Below are positions 1 to 7,100 of a stretch of DNA of 10,224 bases, piece by piece. A program made the translations under genes and the position numbers. This DNA is from Methylococcales bacterium (GTDB lineage Bacteria; Pseudomonadota; Gammaproteobacteria; Methylococcales; UBA1147): contig JANXGZ010000046.1 of the NCBI GenBank assembly GCA_024958995.1, positions 1 to 10,224 of the forward strand, written 5' to 3'. Each line of letters opens with the position of its first letter. Positions within the stretch are counted from its first letter, which is position 1. The notes under the pieces were generated by a model, which worked only from the letters and a program-made list of their open reading frames with translations, was not told where the DNA came from and did no database searches.

Positions 1-567
1 GAATTTATCAGACAATCCATAATCGAACAGCAGATGCCGCCTACCGTGCATGAAATTGCGATGCATATGGGCTACCGGTCAGATAACGCGGCCTACCAGC
101 ATTTGAATGCCCTGAAACGCAAGGGTGCCATACAACTCAAGGGTCATTCGCGGGGTATTAGCCTGCTGGCACCTTCAGGGTTGCCTGTTCTCGGCCGGGT
201 TGCAGCCGGCACGCCGATCCTGGCCGAAGAAAATATCGAGGACCATGTCTCGCTGGATCCAGGGTTATTCTGTCCGAGAGCTGATTTTTTGCTCAGGGTT
301 GAAGGAACCAGTATGCGGGACGCGGGAATCCTGGATGGTGATTTACTCGCGGTGCATAAAACGCCGGTTGCTGAAAATAACCAGATCGTGGTTGCGCGCC
401 TGGACAGTGAGGTAACCGTCAAACGTTTTCGCCGGCGCCAGAACATCGTCACCCTGTTGCCGGAGAATCCCGAATTCGAGCCTGTCCGGGTGGACTTGCG
501 CAAGCGAGAGCTGGTGATTGAAGGCGTCATGGCCGGATTGATTAGGCAGGGGAACGTGTTGTCCTGA
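1..567 (+). CDS. lexA: LexA SOS repressor (5' end missing)
   Basis: LexA represses SOS genes and cleaves itself when it meets RecA-ssDNA filaments. The frame is open to the left edge. The first visible residue aligns with about residue 13 of the 202-residue E. coli protein, so about 12 residues lie outside; the first in-frame ATG (34) is internal. Visible residues 1-55 are the winged-helix DNA-binding domain (MPPTVHEIA, then NAAYQHLNALKRKGAI). The cleavage pair is Ala69-Gly70 in GRVAAGTP. The catalytic serine is Ser104 (EGTSM, codon 310-312) and the lysine is Lys141 (VTVKRF, codon 421-423), so both dyad residues and the scissile bond are intact. It lies 69 nt upstream of imuA on the same strand, the usual layout of lexA-imuA-imuB-dnaE2 cassettes, which suggests that this LexA controls the cassette. 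Its own operator would be upstream of the window. Identity is very secure. Confidence 0.96.
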   Translation, partial: EFIRQSIIEQQMPPTVHEIAMHMGYRSDNAAYQHLNALKRKGAIQLKGHSRGISLLAPSGLPVLGRVAAGTPILAEENIEDHVSLDPGLFCPRADFLLRVEGTSMRDAGILDGDLLAVHKTPVAENNQIVVARLDSEVTVKRFRRRQNIVTLLPENPEFEPVRVDLRKRELVIEGVMAGLIRQGNVLS

Positions 568-636
568 TGATTGCCGTGAGTACGAGATTTCACTGTTATG
601 AACGGTGTGTGCAGTTGTCTAGGCCCGTGGCAATAA

Positions 637-1299
637 ATGTCTGGTGAACTGGATAGGTTGATTAATTCAACGCCCGGTCTGTGGAAAGGCGGCCGATCCG
701 GCGCCGTTGTGTTCAGGGGAATTCCCACCGGTTACAGGGAACTGGATCAGATGTTGCCCGGAAAGGGCTGGCCCCGGGGTGTTGTCATTGAATTGATGCT
801 GCAATCCATCGGTATTGGCGAGCTTGAGTTCATGTTGCCGGCAATCCGGGCACTGATTTCGGACCAGCGCTTCATCATGATGGTCAGCCCTCCTTATCTG
901 CCTTATGCTCCAGCACTGATGGATGCCGGTCTGGATCTAGATTCATTTTATCTGTTGATGCCTGAAAGTCCGGAAGATGGTTTGTGGGCGGCTGAAAAGG
1001 CACTCTTGAACCCTCTTTGCGGCATGGTATTGCTGTGGTCGGATAGCGTTCCGGGCAGAAGTTGCGGCTTTCTGAGTGATGCGGTAGTTCGGCGTTTCCA
1101 GGTTGCGGCCCAGGCGAGTCAGGCGATCCTGGTGGTTTATCGTGTTTCCGTTCGTGCCAAGCCAGGCCGTCAAAGTTCCTGGGCAGCAATCCATTTTGGT
1201 CTGTCAAGACGAGGCGGGGAATTCGTCATCGATGTTCTCAAGATACGCGGAACCTGTCGCCGTGGGCGTCTCCGTTTGAACCTGGAAGGGTACGATTGA
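637..1299 (+). CDS. imuA: ImuA, translesion synthesis accessory protein
   Basis: ImuA is a distant RecA/SulA-like protein that works with ImuB and DnaE2 in DNA damage-induced mutagenesis; in studied systems it binds ImuB. The 220-residue product has the family opening, with LWKGG near residue 16 and IPTGYRELDQMLPGKGWPRG at about 30-49, matching the RecA-like N-terminal strand and turn. The position of the RecA P-loop reads LQSIGIGELEF and has no GK[ST] lysine, so ATP binding in the RecA manner is not expected; this is normal for ImuA. The start is the first ATG after an in-frame TAA at 634-636. No good Shine-Dalgarno is visible in front of it (CGTGG is the nearest purine-rich stretch). The stop codon overlaps the imuB start as TGATG, pointing to coupled translation. 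No convincing LexA box is seen in the 69-nt gap to lexA, so it is probably co-transcribed from the lexA promoter. Confidence 0.9.
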   Translation: MSGELDRLINSTPGLWKGGRSGAVVFRGIPTGYRELDQMLPGKGWPRGVVIELMLQSIGIGELEFMLPAIRALISDQRFIMMVSPPYLPYAPALMDAGLDLDSFYLLMPESPEDGLWAAEKALLNPLCGMVLLWSDSVPGRSCGFLSDAVVRRFQVAAQASQAILVVYRVSVRAKPGRQSSWAAIHFGLSRRGGEFVIDVLKIRGTCRRGRLRLNLEGYD

Positions 1300-2834
1300 T
1301 GTCTGATTTGTCAGCCATTCATCATGATCCTGACAGCGAGGATTCCGCATTCATCCATGAAAGACCGGATCCTTTAGACACGCGTTCTAGGGTTGGAGAA
1401 TCCAGCGAACTCTGGTTATGCATCGATCTGCCCCGGTTGCCAGTCGAAGCCCTGAATGCTGACCAAACCAGACCCTCTGTTGTCGTGCAGGGAAAGGCTG
1501 TTCGGGTCGAGGTGCAGGCATGCAACCGGGTCGCCGAGGCGAGCGGGATTCGTTTGGGGATGTCCCTGGAAGCCGCCTTGTCATTGCAGAAGGAACTGGA
1601 TATTTACGAGCGAGACCCTGGTGCGGAACAGCGGAAACTCGATCGGTTGGCAGATTGGAGTCTGGGCTTTTCAGACCGGGTTGCGTTGTATGGTGACCAC
1701 AGTGTTGTTATCTCTATCTGGGGTAGCCTGCGTTATTTTGACGGTTTGCCAGCCCTCTATCGAAAAGTGATTGTTGGTCTGGACGAACTGGGTTGTGAAC
1801 ACGAGGTGGCTATTGCCGCTTCACCAAGGGCCGCGTTCTGGCTGGCGCTGGAAAGTACCGGGCGGATTATTCAAGATCCTCGGCAGTTGGCTTCCGCACT
1901 GCATGATTTGCCGGTATCCAGGGTGGCACGGGATGAACGGCAGCTTGGCCGGATGCAGCGCAGCGGCATCCGTACGCTAGGCGACCTGATGCGCCTTCCG
2001 CGGGATGGTGTGGCGAGGCGTTTTGGTGCATCGACGTTGCAGACTCTTGATCTGGCGCTGGCACGAAGGCCGGAAGCGGTCAGTCGTTACAAGCCAGCGG
2101 AATCGTTTTTGGGGGAACGGACTTTTTATTTACCGACCCGTGATCTGGGATTGGTCAGGCCGGCTGCGCGGGCTCTGCTGGAGGATCTTGGCCGATACCT
2201 GGCAGGCAGGCAGATGGCTACCAGGCGATTCTATTGCGATCTGATGAGGGATTCGCAAGGTTTGATTCGGATTGAAGTCGGTTGCCGTCATCCCGCATAC
2301 AAGGCCGATCAGATGATGTTGCTACTCGAGGAACATCTTTCCCGATTACAGTTGGAAACCGATGTGACCTCGATTGCTCTTTCATGTGTCGATATCCAGC
2401 CTCTGGATTCGCAACAGGCCGAACTGTTTCCGGAAAGGATGTCGGCTACCCGATCTTGTTCCGGCCTGCTGGATCAGCTTGAAGCGCGCCTGGGTCCTGG
2501 GGTGTTGAAACAGCTCTCGGTCTGCCAAGATTACCGGCCGGAGCGGGCATCCCTGGATACAGTATCCAGGGCTTGGTGCGGGATTCCAGACCTGCCCCCA
2601 AGACCATTTTTTCTGCTGGAAAATCCGGAGCCGCTCGATATTCACGAGGGTAGGCCATGCTGGCATGGACCGCTGGACCGGTTAATGCCTGTCGAACGTA
2701 TCGAGCAGGGCTGGTGGGATGGTTGCGATATTCGCCGGGATTATTGCGTTGCGGAAAACCCCGAGGGGAGCCGGCTGTGGATTTACCATGACCGGGTTTT
2801 TCGGGGATGGTTCCTGCACGGTCTATTCGCCTGA
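1299..2834 (+). CDS. imuB: ImuB, catalytically inactive Y-family polymerase subunit
   Basis: ImuB is the scaffold of the mutasome: it has a Y-family (DinB/UmuC-like) polymerase fold and links DnaE2 and ImuA to the sliding clamp. The product is 511 residues, in the usual family range. The first metal-binding aspartate survives (LCIDLPRLPVEAL, Asp43). The position of the DinB Asp-Glu pair (SLDEA) reads SIWGSLRYF, with Trp141-Gly142 in its place, so no polymerase activity is expected; this loss is typical of ImuB. A beta-clamp binding motif, QAELF, lies at residues 373-377. A little-finger-like region and a C-terminal ImuB tail (about 430-511) follow. I chose ATG at 1299 (TGATG overlap with the imuA stop) over the TTG one codon upstream. 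dnaE2 begins 4 nt after the stop. Confidence 0.94.
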   Translation: MSDLSAIHHDPDSEDSAFIHERPDPLDTRSRVGESSELWLCIDLPRLPVEALNADQTRPSVVVQGKAVRVEVQACNRVAEASGIRLGMSLEAALSLQKELDIYERDPGAEQRKLDRLADWSLGFSDRVALYGDHSVVISIWGSLRYFDGLPALYRKVIVGLDELGCEHEVAIAASPRAAFWLALESTGRIIQDPRQLASALHDLPVSRVARDERQLGRMQRSGIRTLGDLMRLPRDGVARRFGASTLQTLDLALARRPEAVSRYKPAESFLGERTFYLPTRDLGLVRPAARALLEDLGRYLAGRQMATRRFYCDLMRDSQGLIRIEVGCRHPAYKADQMMLLLEEHLSRLQLETDVTSIALSCVDIQPLDSQQAELFPERMSATRSCSGLLDQLEARLGPGVLKQLSVCQDYRPERASLDTVSRAWCGIPDLPPRPFFLLENPEPLDIHEGRPCWHGPLDRLMPVERIEQGWWDGCDIRRDYCVAENPEGSRLWIYHDRVFRGWFLHGLFA

Positions 2835-2838
2835 TCTC

Positions 2839-5800
2839 ATGGATCGGTTGTCGGGTAGGCAACTACCGGATTATGCGGAGCTTCATTGCCTGAGTAATTT
2901 CACCTTCCTGAGGGGCGCTTCTCATCCCGGGGAACTGATTACGCGAGCGATCGAGCTGGGCTACAAGGCGTTGGCGATTACCGACGAGTGCTCGTTTTCC
3001 GGTCTCGTTCGTGCCCATGTGGCCGCCCGGGGAAGCAACCTGAAACTGATTGTTGGCAGCGAATGCCGTTTCAGTGATGGTTTCAGGCTGGTTATTCTGG
3101 CCACCGATCGCAGCAGTTATGGCGACCTTTCAAGACTGGTCAGCCATGCCCGGGGAGCGGCAGAAAAGGGTAGTTATACCCTGCACCGGACTGACCTGGA
3201 AACCCACGCTCCACGGGGTTGTATCGCGATGTGGCTGCCCAGCCCGGAGGACGGCCCTGCTGATGGAGCATGGCTCCGCGCCCTGTTTGGAAACAAGGTC
3301 TGGATCGCGGTCGAACTGCACCGCCGGGCCGATGATGACGTGCGGTTGGAGCAGTTGGTTGGTTTGTCGGAACGCTGCGGAATTCCTTTGGTGGCCAGCG
3401 GCGATGTGCACATGCATTGCCACAGTCGACGCATTCTGCAGGATACCCTGACATCGATTCGTTTCGGCAAGCCACTCGCAGAAATGGGCTATTCATTGTT
3501 TCCCAACGGGGAGCGCTACCTGCGGTCACGTTCCGTACTGGCAAAACTGTATCCTCGGGAGTTGCTGGAGGAAACCCTCAAAATCGCCGACTGTGTGAAT
3601 TTTTCGCTGGATGAACTGCGCTATGAATATCCGAATGAAATCGTGCCGGCAGGGTATTCTCCAGCGACCTGGCTGCACGAACTGACCTATAAGGGTGCCG
3701 AAAGGTACTGGCCGGAAGGGGTGCCCGAAAAGGTTGTCCGATTACTAGAGCATGAGCTGAAGTTGATTGGCGAACTGCAATACGAAGCCTATTTCCTTAC
3801 CGTTCACGATGTGGTTGACTTCGCTCGCAGTCAGGGCATTCTCTGCCAGGGCCGGGGTTCGGCGGCCAATTCGGCTGTTTGCTACTGCCTTGGCATTACC
3901 GCGGTCGACCCTTCGCGAATGAATCTCCTGATGGAACGTTTTATCTCGCGTGAACGCGACGAGCCGCCGGATATCGACGTTGATTTCGAACACGAGCGGC
4001 GCGAGGAAGTCATCCAGTACATTTACCAGCGTTACGGCCGCCACAGGGCGGCGCTGGCGGCCTCGGTGACCACGTACCGCTGGCGCAGTGCCGTGCGCGA
4101 TGTCGGCAAGGCCCTGGGGATGGGATTTGACCAGGTCGAGCGGATCAGTCGCCATCTCCATTACTGGGATCGTTCCGTTGATATGAATCGGCGTCTCGTA
4201 GAAGCTGGTTTCGAACCACAGAACCCGAAGATCCGCCAACTCGTAGAGATCGCAGCACAGTTGTACGGGTTCCCCCGGCATCTTTCGCAGCATACGGGCG
4301 GTTTCGTGATTGCCCGCGATGAACTGGTTCTGTTGGTGCCGGTGGAGAATGCCAGGATGCCGGATAGAACCGTTATCCAGTGGGACAAGGATGACCTGGA
4401 AACCCTGGGCTTGATTAAGGTGGATATACTGGCGCTCGGTATGCTGACCGCGGTACGAAAAAGTTTCGATCTGATCCGGGGATACAGCGGTCGTGAACTG
4501 AGTCTGGCCAAGGTGCCAGCCGAAGACCGGGCAACCTATGAAATGATCCAGCGGGCCGATACGATCGGAGTGTTCCAGATCGAATCGCGGGCACAAATGA
4601 GCATGCTGCCTCGCCTGAAACCGGCAAATTATTATGACCTGGTCGTACAGGTGGCGATCGTCCGTCCCGGTCCGATTGCGGGGGATATGGTGCACCCGTA
4701 CTTGAGGAATCGCCGCCACCCAGAGCGCGTGACATACCCGAGCGATGAACTGAAGGTGATTCTTGAACGGACCTTGGGCGTGCCGATTTTCCAGGAACAG
4801 GTGATGCAGATTGCCATGGTTGCGGCGGGGTTTAGCGCTGGCGAGGCCGATCAATTGCGGCGCAGTATGGCGGCCTGGAAAAAGCGCGGCGGCCTGGAAT
4901 CTTTCGAGCGGCGTTTAAGGCAGGGCATGCTGGCCAAGGACTACGATGATGACTTTATCCGGCGGATTTTCAAACAGATCAAGGGCTTTGGAGATTACGG
5001 TTTCCCGGAATCCCATTCCGCCAGTTTTGCACTGTTAACCTATGTTTCCTGCTGGCTCAAGTGCCACGAACCGGCTGCCTTTACCTGTGCCTTGCTGAAC
5101 AGTCAGCCGATGGGTTTTTATGCGCCGGCACAACTGGTTCAGGATGTGCGCCGCCACGGCGTCGAGGTGCGGCCTGTGGATGTTCGTTTCAGCGCCTGGG
5201 AAAGCACACTGGAAGCGGGGAAGAAACACGGTCAGCCCTCCATTCGATTGGGGCTGCAGAGAATCAAGGGTTTGCAGAAAGGTGTAGCGGAAAAAATTGT
5301 CCAGGGTCGCCCTCGGAAAGCTTTTTCATCTCTGCAGGAACTGGCCAGTCAATGCAATCTTGCCGGCGATGAACTGGAGAAATTGGCAGCGGCCGGGGCA
5401 CTGGCCGGATTGAACGGTGACCGTCACCGGGCGCACTGGGATGTGACCGGTATGGAAAAAGCGCTGCCGGTTTTCGGTCAGCCGAAATTCAGTGAAGCAA
5501 CGCCATTGTTGGCAAGGGTGAGCGAAGTAGAGGATGTCACGGCAGATTATCGGACCACCGGCATGACACTGAAGCGTCACCCGATGGCCTTGATCCGTGA
5601 ATCCCTTTCGCGGCAGGGCGTGGGTACTGCCGAGCAACTTTGGCAGCGACGCACTGGGTCGGTTGCAAAAGTGGCTGGACTGGTTATCAATCGTCAGCGC
5701 CCTCTCACCGCATCCGGTGTCTTTTTTGTAACCCTGGAAGATGAAACGGGCATGGCCAATCTGATCGTATGGCCAAGAACGGTTGAAGCCCAGAGGGTAG

Positions 5801-5919
5801 CCTTGTTGTCTTCAAGAGTGATGATTGTTTCGGGTATTGTTCAGAAAGAAGGCGGCGTACTGCACCTGGTGGTCGGAAAAATCCGGGATGGTTCAAGTTG
5901 GCTGGATTCGCTGGAGTAA
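2839..5919 (+). CDS. dnaE2: DnaE2, error-prone DNA polymerase III alpha-like subunit
   Basis: DnaE2 is a C-family polymerase that does SOS-induced translesion synthesis with ImuA and ImuB. The product is 1026 residues, normal for DnaE2 and shorter than replicative DnaE (about 1160). Order of parts: N-terminal PHP domain (YAELHCLSNFTFLRGASHP at 12-30, ITDECSFSGLVRAH), palm with EPPDIDVDF giving catalytic Asp380 and Asp382, third catalytic Asp529 in IKVDILALGMLT, a fingers region with FQEQVMQIAMVAAGFSAGEA, a helix-hairpin-helix stretch (IRLGLQRIKGLQKG), and an OB fold near 940-1000 (GVFFVTLEDETGMANLIVWP). The C-terminal tau-binding part of replicative DnaE is absent. The ATG at 2839 follows the imuB stop by 4 nt and gives the family-typical N-terminus; an in-frame ATG at 2719 would add 40 residues inside imuB and is unlikely. 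There is no clear Shine-Dalgarno, which suggests coupling to imuB translation. Confidence 0.95.
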   Translation: MDRLSGRQLPDYAELHCLSNFTFLRGASHPGELITRAIELGYKALAITDECSFSGLVRAHVAARGSNLKLIVGSECRFSDGFRLVILATDRSSYGDLSRLVSHARGAAEKGSYTLHRTDLETHAPRGCIAMWLPSPEDGPADGAWLRALFGNKVWIAVELHRRADDDVRLEQLVGLSERCGIPLVASGDVHMHCHSRRILQDTLTSIRFGKPLAEMGYSLFPNGERYLRSRSVLAKLYPRELLEETLKIADCVNFSLDELRYEYPNEIVPAGYSPATWLHELTYKGAERYWPEGVPEKVVRLLEHELKLIGELQYEAYFLTVHDVVDFARSQGILCQGRGSAANSAVCYCLGITAVDPSRMNLLMERFISRERDEPPDIDVDFEHERREEVIQYIYQRYGRHRAALAASVTTYRWRSAVRDVGKALGMGFDQVERISRHLHYWDRSVDMNRRLVEAGFEPQNPKIRQLVEIAAQLYGFPRHLSQHTGGFVIARDELVLLVPVENARMPDRTVIQWDKDDLETLGLIKVDILALGMLTAVRKSFDLIRGYSGRELSLAKVPAEDRATYEMIQRADTIGVFQIESRAQMSMLPRLKPANYYDLVVQVAIVRPGPIAGDMVHPYLRNRRHPERVTYPSDELKVILERTLGVPIFQEQVMQIAMVAAGFSAGEADQLRRSMAAWKKRGGLESFERRLRQGMLAKDYDDDFIRRIFKQIKGFGDYGFPESHSASFALLTYVSCWLKCHEPAAFTCALLNSQPMGFYAPAQLVQDVRRHGVEVRPVDVRFSAWESTLEAGKKHGQPSIRLGLQRIKGLQKGVAEKIVQGRPRKAFSSLQELASQCNLAGDELEKLAAAGALAGLNGDRHRAHWDVTGMEKALPVFGQPKFSEATPLLARVSEVEDVTADYRTTGMTLKRHPMALIRESLSRQGVGTAEQLWQRRTGSVAKVAGLVINRQRPLTASGVFFVTLEDETGMANLIVWPRTVEAQRVALLSSRVMIVSGIVQKEGGVLHLVVGKIRDGSSWLDSLE

Positions 5920-6032
5920 GTAGGGGGTTAGTGTTGTTTTCCGGCCCTTGTCATCAAAAAAATGACGAATCGGGACAAACCCCGGGACCATAAGTCGGAT
6001 GAAAGGGATCAAGCGATATCTGTTTACCATAG

Positions 6033-6050
6033 CCGAAATCCCGATTTCGG
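6033..6050. repeat. 18-bp near-perfect palindrome in the dnaE2-yjbQ spacer
   Basis: CCGAAATC, a 2-nt CC centre, then GATTTCGG: eight complementary pairs on each side. No T-run follows on the + strand, so it is a poor intrinsic terminator. It lies 15 bp upstream of the proposed -35 of the yjbQ promoter, a position suitable for a regulator binding site. No known operator was recognised. Confidence 0.55.
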
Positions 6051-6065
6051 TGACATTTAGGTCGG

Positions 6066-6093
6066 CTGACCGCCGCCGACAGCATGCTATACT
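6066..6093 (+). promoter_or_regulatory. Predicted sigma70 promoter for yjbQ
   Basis: The -10 hexamer is TATACT at 6088-6093, preceded by TGC, making an extended -10 (TGN-TATACT). A partial -35, CTGACC, lies at 6066-6071 with a 16-bp spacer. Transcription would start near 6100, leaving a leader of about 50 nt before the yjbQ ATG. Within that leader CTTGCC (6107-6112) can pair with GGCAAG (6128-6133). This is a sequence prediction only. Confidence 0.55.
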
Positions 6094-6148
6094 CGAAGCC
6101 GGTTAGCTTGCCCTGGACGGTGTAGCCGGCAAGACTTCAAACGCTCGG

Positions 6149-6568
6149 ATGTGGATTCAGAAGAAACTCACCTTGAAACCAAGACCACGGGGCTTTCATC
6201 TGGTTACCCAGGAAATCGTGGCGCAGTTGCCCGAACTTGCCGGGGTCGGAACCGGTCTTGTCCACTTCTTTCTTTTGCATACCTCGGCCTCGCTTTCGCT
6301 GAACGAAAATGCTGACCCGAGTGTCCGCCATGATTTCGAGTCGTATTTTAATCGGGCAGTACCTGAAAAAGCGGCATATTTCACTCATACACTAGAGGGT
6401 CCGGATGACATGCCGGCCCATATCAAGTCTTCTCTGCTGGGTGCGGGGGTCGTGCTGCCTATATCCGCCGGCAGGCTTCTGGTCGGGACCTGGCAGGGTT
6501 TGTACCTTGGCGAACACAGAGACCGGGCGGGAGCGCGAAGCCTGGTCGCAACCCTGAATGGCGAATGA
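6149..6568 (+). CDS. yjbQ: YjbQ family protein (UPF0047, secondary thiamine-phosphate synthase-like)
   Basis: The 139-residue product matches E. coli YjbQ along its whole length and is one residue longer. Family signatures are all present: MWIQKKLTL at the start, RGFHLVTQEI at about 14-23, LLHTSASLSLNENADPSVRHD at about 42-62, EGPDDMPAHIKSSLLG at about 82-97 and GTWQGLYLGEHRD near 113-125. YjbQ proteins are small cytoplasmic proteins that form trimers. Weak thiamine-phosphate synthase activity has been reported when they are overexpressed, but the physiological role is unsettled. The ATG at 6149 gives the conserved N-terminus; no strong Shine-Dalgarno is seen. It is the first gene after the predicted promoter at 6066-6093, and the next gene begins 40 nt downstream on the same strand. 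Confidence 0.94.
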   Translation: MWIQKKLTLKPRPRGFHLVTQEIVAQLPELAGVGTGLVHFFLLHTSASLSLNENADPSVRHDFESYFNRAVPEKAAYFTHTLEGPDDMPAHIKSSLLGAGVVLPISAGRLLVGTWQGLYLGEHRDRAGARSLVATLNGE

Positions 6569-6608
6569 AGCGTCGGATCAGGGATCAATTCCAATTTCGG
6601 AGAACAAG

Positions 6609-7091
6609 ATGAAACTGAATCGATCAATCCTTTTTCTGCTAGCAGTCGGGTGGTGTGGCATCGTGAATGCCGAAAGCGCCTGGGACCAGGCATCCGCCGA
6701 ATCGGTGGTCGCCACCGAAATTACGGTGCATCGGAGCCCCAGTTGTGGGTGCTGCGGTATCTGGCTTGATCACCTCAAAAAGCAAGGCTTCGTGGTGAAC
6801 GACATCAAAACCCAGGATGTCAACCTGGTTAAGCAGCAGTACGGAGTGGGAGCTGGGTTGGCATCGTGCCACACGGCGCTGGTTGAAGGCTACGTGATTG
6901 AGGGGCATGTCCCAGCCGCAGATATCAGGAAGATGCTGGCGGAAAAACCGAACATCGTTGGGCTGTCGGTTCCCGGGATGCCTCAGGGGACTCCAGGCAT
7001 GGAAATGAGCGGCAGGAAACAGCCTTTTGCCGTTATTTCATTCGACAAGAACGGCAACCAGGAAAACTATACGGAGTATCTTTTCTACTAG
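6609..7091 (+). CDS. Exported DUF411 metal-binding protein
   Basis: The 160-residue product is a DUF411 protein, a family tied to periplasmic copper or other soft-metal handling; its biochemical role is poorly known. Residues 1-21 form a signal peptide (MKLNRS, a hydrophobic run to about 19, then VNA|ES), so it should be periplasmic. The mature part holds HRSPSCGCCGIW with Cys46, Cys48 and Cys49 in a CxCC motif, then ASCHTALVEGYVIEGHVP with Cys87, His88 and His100, and the signature GLSVPGMPQGTPGMEM near 118-133, with methionines 124, 131 and 133. I chose ATG 6609 because it begins the signal peptide and follows a purine-rich GGAGAA about 5 nt away. An in-frame ATG at 6558 would overlap yjbQ and put 17 polar residues before the signal peptide. 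The alanine dehydrogenase-like gene starts 9 nt after the stop. Confidence 0.92.
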   Translation: MKLNRSILFLLAVGWCGIVNAESAWDQASAESVVATEITVHRSPSCGCCGIWLDHLKKQGFVVNDIKTQDVNLVKQQYGVGAGLASCHTALVEGYVIEGHVPAADIRKMLAEKPNIVGLSVPGMPQGTPGMEMSGRKQPFAVISFDKNGNQENYTEYLFY

Positions 7092-7100
7092 GGACTCGCC

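Noticed and set aside
568..636. A LexA box between lexA and imuA, with CTG at 592 and CAG at 611.
   Set aside because: The spacing is 16 nt rather than the 10 nt of the enterobacterial CTG-N10-CAG box, and the halves are not otherwise palindromic.
3745..4854. A 369-codon open frame on the minus strand inside dnaE2.
   Set aside because: It lies wholly antisense to the conserved palm region of DnaE2, and its translation shows no recognisable domain. It is a by-product of G+C-rich codon use.
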